From Siderastrea radians (Eukaryota; Cnidaria; Anthozoa; Scleractinia; Rhizangiidae): a stretch of 64,000 bases of DNA. The stretch is from the NCBI GenBank assembly GCA_964017195.1, contig OZ024897.1, positions 4,651,969 to 4,715,968 of the forward strand, written 5' to 3'. The translations under genes were made by a program, and so were the position numbers. Positions within the stretch are counted from its first letter, which is position 1; each line of letters starts with the position of its first letter. The notes under the pieces are model-generated. The model saw only the letters and a program-made list of their open reading frames with translations. It was not told where the DNA came from and did no database searches. This document shows, one piece after another, positions 59,201 to 64,000 of this stretch.

Positions 59201-62200
59201 ACTCAATCATTGTTTATTCAATGACAGCAATCTGCAGGCATGCCATATCCTTCAAAGTAAACTTCTTTAAATTTAACTTTTTGTAAGGAAGATCTATTTA
59301 CAAATAACACTGTTTTCCAACTGTAATCACTTAGTAAACATTTTGTGTATGAAATATAACTACCTATAATCAACACAATTAGACTACGTATTAGCATTTT
59401 TTGTGAGGGATAGTCAACTGAACTGCACCTAGCTAACTATATATTTGTTGACAAAAAGACAATTGGAAGTCTTGTAGACTAGTAATAATAAATCTTTAGC
59501 AGCTCAAATCTAAATTCTCCTCTTTTATATCTCTGTATGTAGTAAGAATATTCCTCACTTGACAGAAATGGCAAGCTCATCCACTTCATCGTCTTCACCC
59601 AGTTTTATTCTCTTGGCATCAACATTTGCACGAGCAGCATCTGTTAGAAGATAACAGAATATTGAGATAAAATTACTTCAAGTTCATCTAGATTCTTTTT
59701 TTTTGATACAGTACTACTATCTATACAGAGAGGTGATCCTTAACAAACTTTGGTTATAGCAAGTCCCTGATTAGATGGCTAGCCAGGCATTTTGAACAAA
59801 GCTGACTATATGAAAGAAAATATGCTATTTACATAACATAACACAACACAACAACACATAACATATATAATACACTCAGGCACTTAATCTATACACAATG
59901 GAACAGAATCACATTAAGCCACTAGTTTACACTCTGAACTTCAACCTAAGAAAAAATTATCAAATTACACCATCAGTGGCTGACCAGTTGGCTACAAAAC
60001 ATCATGTCGCTTTGTAGTGTAGAATGCAGTGGGCACAGGCCTTCTCGATACAAAATCACATCGCAGTCAGACAGGAGGACACATGTAGGACTTCCAGATT
60101 ACAAGCTAAGTCTAGCATTCTCACCACAAAGTCATGTTTAGCCCTTTGAATGCCAAGGATGTATATTACATCCTCACACACGTGACTCAGCCACTGAGGA
60201 CATACTAAATGCAGGAATGGTATCCTTCCGGTCCATTCCATGTTATTCCGCCTCATTCCGCCTCATTCCATTCCGTTCCTGCATTTAGTAATGCCCCATA
60301 TACACATATGTCCTCTAGTGAGAGCTGTAATCAGTGGACTGGTCATTCCTGTTTGTTTTCCATGGTTGTTCAAAGGGGACTGGGAATTCGCAAACATATG
60401 ACTTGATGGAAAATTCTATAATTTTGGTTCTCAAATCCAACATGGCGATTCAATTGCTTTGTGCTCTTTGAAGCACATTCTTTGTGAGATTTTGGTGGAA
60501 GAGGAATCAGATTAGCAAGAGAAAGGAAATAAATATCTACCAAAAACAGTGGCAGTGTTTGAGAAGAATCAAAATAAGAAAATCAAGTCGACGAAGAGTG
60601 CCAAAGAAGCAAATGTTGAAAAGATCTGGAAACGGAGATGTTGCATGCGTGCGTGAAAAAGGACGCTGGAAGAGGTTGCTTCATCAAAAGTAATTTTTGA
60701 TCCTTCAACAGTGTCTGCTTAGATAATTTTGTAACTTGTTTTGAACTCAGTATTACGACCTTTCAAATCTTTAATTCAAATGGTTGGTTGCTGGTAGCTA
60801 AGTAGCACATGGTGCCGGCATTCAAGTGGTTAAACATGATTATGATGCACTGTGCAATTCTTGCTTGATTTAGAAACAGTGTTTAACCCTTTAAGACCCA
60901 ATAGTGATTAGCATCAAATTTCTCCTTGTAATATCAATGCACAATTAAGTGCACAGATGTTGAGAATTAAGGAAATGCTCACCTGGGATGAACTCTTTTG
61001 ATATATATATCTTATTAGATGGTTTAGTGTGTAGTATCGTGGGATATTTTTACGAGTCGCGCCGTATTTTGGCGAGCCCGTAGGGCGAGTCAAAATACAA
61101 GAGACGAGTAAAAATATCCCACGATACTACACACTAAACCGTCTAATAAGGGATTTATTATTCAACTTAGCTACAAAATGGAAAAGTGGTTTATAAACTG
61201 CCTGAGTTGCGTGACAACCTAACGTGACTTCTGAGCAGCGAGTGAGCACGCCAGCGGAGTCAGGTTTCGCGCGCTTGACGTGAGGTTGTTGTTGATTGGT
61301 CAAAAACGAAAACTTGTCAAACCTGTGTCAATCGAGCGAAGCGTCGGGATTTTATGTCAAACTCAAACTTGCAAGGAAAACAAAGATGGAACAAGGCAAA
61401 ACTGAATTATTTTCGGGTTTACGGTTAGACGAACAACAATGTTCTTGGTCACCGAGTAAAACTACGAAAAGAAAGAACTCGACAGAACAAACAGAACTCG
61501 AAAGTCAAGTCAAACAAAGTTAAACAGCACTTCAAGCTCAGTCATCTTCGTCCGAATCACTAACCACGGGTCGTTTTGGAAGAGATAGCGGTGGAGATTT
61601 CTGACCGACAACAATTGTGCATTTGTTGAAGACAGCTCCTGAGGAAAGATGGGTTCCGTTTCCTGACTTTGACAAACAAATGACATAAAAGATTGTTAAG
61701 TTCCTCGGCTGGAATTTCTTCAATGGCCCTTGTTTCTTTAACGGACTTGAGGTCAGTTTTTGTCTTTTCTGTTGTATTTTAGTACGTTTCGATTTTCTTC
61801 AATAAATAAAGAAATTTCACTGTCGTCTAGGTCATTGTTTGTCTCTAGGATCTCGTTTTCGTTAAAAACCTCAAAATTTGGTAAGCATTCATTGTTTTCT
61901 TCCAGAAAAACGAGCGTTTCGGCCATTTTTTCATCGTTCACCTTGTAAGCCTAAAGCCTGACGTGGCATTTGTAGAAAACCTGTCAAACCGGTCTTCTGG
62001 AGTACAAATACCGTGGGATATTTGTACTCGTTTTGGGTGTTATTTGTACTCTACTGAATGCAGTTGAATAATAATGAACAATTTCTCCCAACTAGCACTA
62101 CAACAAATGTATCGCAACCAATAGGGAGAATTTATATGCTGACACTAGGCATTAAGGGGTTAAGTGTAGTACTTACCCTGGATCATCCTCTTTCTTGCCA

Positions 62201-63783
62201 GTCCTTCTGCTCGCTGAAGAGCCAGCGGATCAGGAAGTGGCTGAGCAGTCTAAAAGCAAAAATCACATAACTGAGATTTTAGAGCAACAGAAAGAGCAAG
62301 CACATTTTAGACAAGGGGGCTAGTTTCTAAAGAAACTGTGCTGCTGCGTCGGCGGGGATGTGAAACACAAAATTTTGGATTAATCAACTGGGTTGATAAG
62401 GTAAATTGGCCACTGTAAAGAGATTGAAAGCTGACGTTTTGAATGCTAGCCCTTCATCAGAGTGAATCGAAACGTCACATTTAAGACAGTCTCACTGGGG
62501 TTAGCCATCAACCCCTTAACCCCTTCCTTTCCAAGGAGGTATATATACGTCCTCCCTAGTGTCACTCAACAACCAAGGACGTATATATACGTCCTCATAC
62601 AAATGGTATCGCTCAGAGACCGGTCGTTCAACATTGCTTGAGTTCATTTACTACGGTAGTTGAGGAAAGTCTGGCACTAATTTATGAAGACCGCTGACCA
62701 GGTGTATTGCCTAAGAATATTTTTGTTCTCATTCGCAAGACTTTCAAAATGTTGGCTGTCCCTCGAAGCTCTTGTGGAAATTCTCACCGATAGGGACTCG
62801 GACTTAAGTGTTTTAGATGAAGAAAGTGATTTTTACAAGCCAAGCAATCCCGAAGAGTCTTCAAAGGAAGAAATGTTCGACGAAAACGTCGAAGATTCGC
62901 CCGACGAATGCGAACATGAAGAATCCAAGATGGCCGCCAGTTGGTGGGTGTAGAAGGCCCCGGTAGGGAAGGGGTTAAGTACCAATCAAATGTTTTACAT
63001 TTTGACTGGAAGTGAGATAAATATATTCTCACATTTTTTAACTGACAATTAACAAATGAGGACATTTTTTATCATCAACCAGCATCAACCATTGACAAAT
63101 AAAACAATTATAACAGTCAGGGTAGTCTGCTCTCAACAGCAAATGTTTGTAATGAATGGGTTTACAGTATATGTGACTCTCAAGGCTTCAATGCCTGGAA
63201 ATCCAGCCCTCACCATCATACAAGTAATACTTTTTTTTGTACTATTAATTATCAAAACCACACTTAACATTATTTTCAGCTTTACACTGAGTGAATGACT
63301 TGTAACACTATGTATTTTATCTACTGTACAAAGGACTGTAGAGCTCTATTGTTTTCCAAAAAAGTAGCCTGCAACGCAAGCATATTTTTGGGGCGAGGGA
63401 ACGCTATAGCCGCCATCTTGGATTTTAGGGGCAAGCGAACCCTATAACTGCCACCTTGGATTTTAAAAGAAGAGGAAGATTGGGGAGAGTAAAAAGAGCA
63501 ACTTTGGGGGAGGGGATTAGTCTGAAAGGAAAAGGAGGGGGGAGGGAAGGGGAGATGAAACAAATTTTTTCCTCTCTCTCCCACCCCTCCCTGCCCCTCT
63601 CTCCAGCTCCCTAAGATTTTGCAAATCCAACATGGCGGCTACGATTAACAGTCTGAGATTTTGGCACTCGCTCATCCCCTTAAAACGCCTGCATTGCAGG
63701 ATAAGAAAAAAAAGGAATTCACTACCTGTTATTCAATGCATATCATACCTTAGCAGAAAGTACTCTTCCTTTCCACTTGTGCC
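46299..63783 (-). CDS. TRMT2A: tRNA (uracil-5-)-methyltransferase homolog A (5' partial)
   Basis: Twenty-one phase-consistent GT-AG exons (gene order): 63749-63783, 62177-62249, 59559-59640, 58936-58990, 57157-57228, 56187-56209, 56041-56089, 55094-55154, 53801-53836, 53331-53401, 52537-52598, 52234-52318, 51551-51654, 50697-50748, 49671-49731, 49241-49321, 48732-48775, 47789-47864, 47558-47677, 47112-47208, 46299-46455; 497 codons plus stop. Key motifs: VTPLW; YRNKCEF (substrate region); LKFRISPDSFFQVNT; SAM motif LDICCGTGALGL (about 333-344); VIGVEII; AQFVCGKAED; DPPRAGL (about 406-412); YVSCNP with the nucleophilic Cys near 435; VDLFPHTKHCE with the conserved Glu near 475. TrmA-family enzymes methylate U54 of tRNA with SAM. 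The RRM and start codon lie upstream, beyond the window. All catalytic motifs are intact. Confidence 0.95.
47221..47418. repeat. (CAT)n/(CACCAT)n microsatellite beside a TRMT2A acceptor
   Basis: Nearly 200 bp of CAT, CAC and CGT triplets with a repeated sub-block around CACCATCACCGTCACC. On the minus strand it ends in AATTATTATTTTTTTTGTAG-type sequence directly before the exon at 47208. The His- and Met-rich frames are artefacts. Confidence 0.9.
48251..48345 (+). mobile_element. tRNA-derived SINE head (TRMT2A intron)
   Basis: TAGCTTAGTGG (48259-48269) fits the Pol III A box and GGTTCGATTTC (48303-48313) fits the B box with one change; the 44-base spacing is that of a tRNA gene. The arms do not make a proper tRNA cloverleaf, and CAGGGCCCAGTTGC follows, so a SINE or tRNA pseudogene is more likely than a working tRNA. 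Confidence 0.65.
51741..52141. mobile_element. MITE family 'TTAAGGACGGTGCC', copy 2 (TRMT2A intron)
   Basis: Ends TTAAGGGGGGTGCCTCC / GGGGGCACCGTCCTTAA; shares TTTCTTTTTGGATTCTGAT, AATGCATGGTTACCCCC and GAAATTCC-type blocks with the copy at 45336-45657. It is longer by about 80 bp in the centre. Confidence 0.8.
54014..54260. mobile_element. PIF/Harbinger-like MITE with TTA target duplication (TRMT2A intron)
   Basis: Ends AGCCCCGGCCAAACGAGGAT / ATCCTCGTTTGGCCGGGGCT; TTA flanks both sides (54011-54013, 54261-54263). The interior consists of GATGAGAGT/ACTCTCATC sub-repeats. The AGCCCC terminus resembles the element at 36275. Confidence 0.85.
56335..56537. mobile_element. TTAA-flanked MITE containing a 'TTTGAATGGTCACAC' unit (TRMT2A intron)
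   Basis: TTAA flanks both ends (56331-56334, 56538-56541). CCCTCTCACACTCC at the left is imperfectly mirrored by GGAGTGAATGGG at the right. Inside is one unit of the repeat family arrayed at 14998-15565 (TGACTATTCAAATGAAA). TTAA targets are typical of piggyBac-type elements. Confidence 0.65.
58799..58876. repeat. Hairpin in a TRMT2A intron
   Basis: AAGATATGAATTTTATTTTC is exactly mirrored by GAAAATAAAATTCATATCTT, with a loop of about 30 bases. It lies within a longer AT-rich palindromic region beginning near 58600 and may be part of a larger foldback element. Confidence 0.7.
60207..60287. mobile_element. Miniature palindromic element (TRMT2A intron)
   Basis: CTAAATGCAGGAATGG is mirrored by CCGTTCCTGCATTTAG. 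The centre contains repeated CATTCCGCCT. Confidence 0.65.
61011..61148. repeat. Palindrome at the left end of a decayed recombinase element
   Basis: CTTATTAGATGGTTTAGTGT is mirrored by ACACTAAACCGTCTAATAAG, and GTGGGATATTTTTAC by GTAAAAATATCCCAC. GTGGGATATTTGTACTC recurs near 62014 at the other end of the element. Confidence 0.75.
61538..61941 (-). pseudogene. Remnant of a KIAA1958/Crypton-like (tyrosine-recombinase-type) protein N-terminus
   Basis: The minus-strand frame from 61941 reads MNDEKMAETLVFLEENNECL, then an acidic stretch. After a frameshift near 61755 the other frame reads AIEEIPAEELNNLLCHLFVK then VRKRN, the N-terminal signature I associate with KIAA1958-like/Crypton tyrosine-recombinase proteins. 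A second shift leads to a short tail ending VVSDSDEDD. The catalytic domain is absent. It lies in a TRMT2A intron between the palindromes at 61011 and 61984-62055. Family assignment is from memory and moderate. Confidence 0.5.
61984..62055. repeat. Right-end inverted block of the recombinase-like element
   Basis: GGAGTACAAATACC and GTTATTTGTACTC form an inverted pair around CGTGGGATATTTGTACTCG, which also matches the left-end palindrome at 61011-61148. This delimits the decayed element at about 1.05 kb. Confidence 0.6.
62321..62480. mobile_element. Palindromic 'GAAACGTCAGC' hairpin element, copy 4, truncated
   Basis: Starts TAGTTTCTAAAGAAACTGTG and CTGCTGCGTCGGCGGGGA, then AACACAAAATTTTGGATT and the left half of the central palindrome (GAAAGCTGACGTTTTGAA), ending at GAATCGAAACGTCACA. 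The right arm is missing. Confidence 0.75.
62520..62974. mobile_element. piggyBac-type non-autonomous element with TTAA target duplication
   Basis: TTAA flanks both ends (62516-62519, 62975-62978). Terminal inverted repeats CCCCTTCC / GGAAGGGG are followed inward by GTATATATACGTCCTC, which occurs twice. The interior keeps a plus-strand acidic reading frame (DSDLSVLDEESDFYKPSNPE onward) that resembles the acidic N-terminus of piggyBac transposases. The catalytic core is deleted. Confidence 0.75.
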
Positions 63784-64000
63784 CTGATAATGATCTGATG
63801 GCCAACTATGACAGAAAACAGCAATATTAACAACCCAGCTATTTTTTTTATCAAGCCTTGACTCTTAATTGTTGGGAGAAATTAAACCAGCTTTGTTTTT
63901 GAGAAAGAGTGACACACGTCCTGCACATGCGTGTTTAGCAGGGCAGCTTGTAGCCACAAATGGGCACTGTGGCCACGTTGGTAGCGGGCATTACCCTGTG
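63784..64000. other. TRMT2A intron continuing past the window
   Basis: Upstream intron of the minus-strand TRMT2A gene. The RRM-coding exons expected next are not present before the window ends. Confidence 0.6.

Noticed and set aside
62784..63065. 93-codon minus-strand frame
   Set aside because: Antisense shadow of the acidic piggyBac-like frame.

Overview
This window is eukaryotic genomic DNA, most likely from a cnidarian and probably a stony coral. Genes are split into many short GT-AG exons, long AT-rich spaces lie between them, and the non-coding DNA is full of small inverted-repeat elements (MITEs), Penelope-like retroelement debris and microsatellites. No operons, CRISPR arrays or bacterial genes are visible. 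The host assignment rests on the gene families and repeat texture, not on a database match.

Layout. (1) 1771-14475, plus strand: an FKBP6-type gene, 13 exons joined here by phase. It encodes a degenerate FKBP domain, three TPRs and an unexpected C-terminal R3H-like domain. The first coding exon was not found. (2) 14.5-17.5 kb: 3' UTR, a tandem array and a MITE. (3) 17564-18340, minus strand: an intronless coding region for a secreted, extremely Asp-rich protein, a biomineralisation-type candidate. A strong 3' splice site just upstream and a directly duplicated 1.75-kb segment at 18.9-22.6 kb suggest a duplicated promoter/5' exon. (4) 24.2-26.4 kb: an array of about 20-26 bp GTACGACT-type repeats that switches strand and contains tRNA-derived SINE-like units. 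A second block is at 43.7-44.2 kb. (5) 26.9-33.4 kb: a weak two-exon gene candidate lying in old repeats. (6) 33.6-35.5 kb: a degenerate tandem array. (7) 35.6-37.6 kb: the 3' end of a Penelope-like element with a GIY-YIG remnant, interrupted by two other elements. (8) 39.2-41.4 kb: a direct segmental duplication with a nested MITE. (9) 46299-63783, minus strand: TRMT2A, the tRNA m5U54 methyltransferase, 21 exons including microexons of 23 and 44 nt. The 44-nt exon carries the SAM-binding motif. Its RRM-coding 5' end lies beyond the window.

The genes do not form one pathway. FKBP6 (known elsewhere as a piRNA-loading co-chaperone), TRMT2A (tRNA modification) and the acidic secreted protein are independent loci. 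Both long genes carry most of their MITEs in introns, and two splice acceptors abut microsatellites. The most novel-looking items are the R3H-like tail on FKBP6, the Asp-rich secreted protein with its duplicated upstream module, the GTACGACT array with embedded SINE heads, and hammerhead-like cores in the Penelope tail and a related hairpin element.
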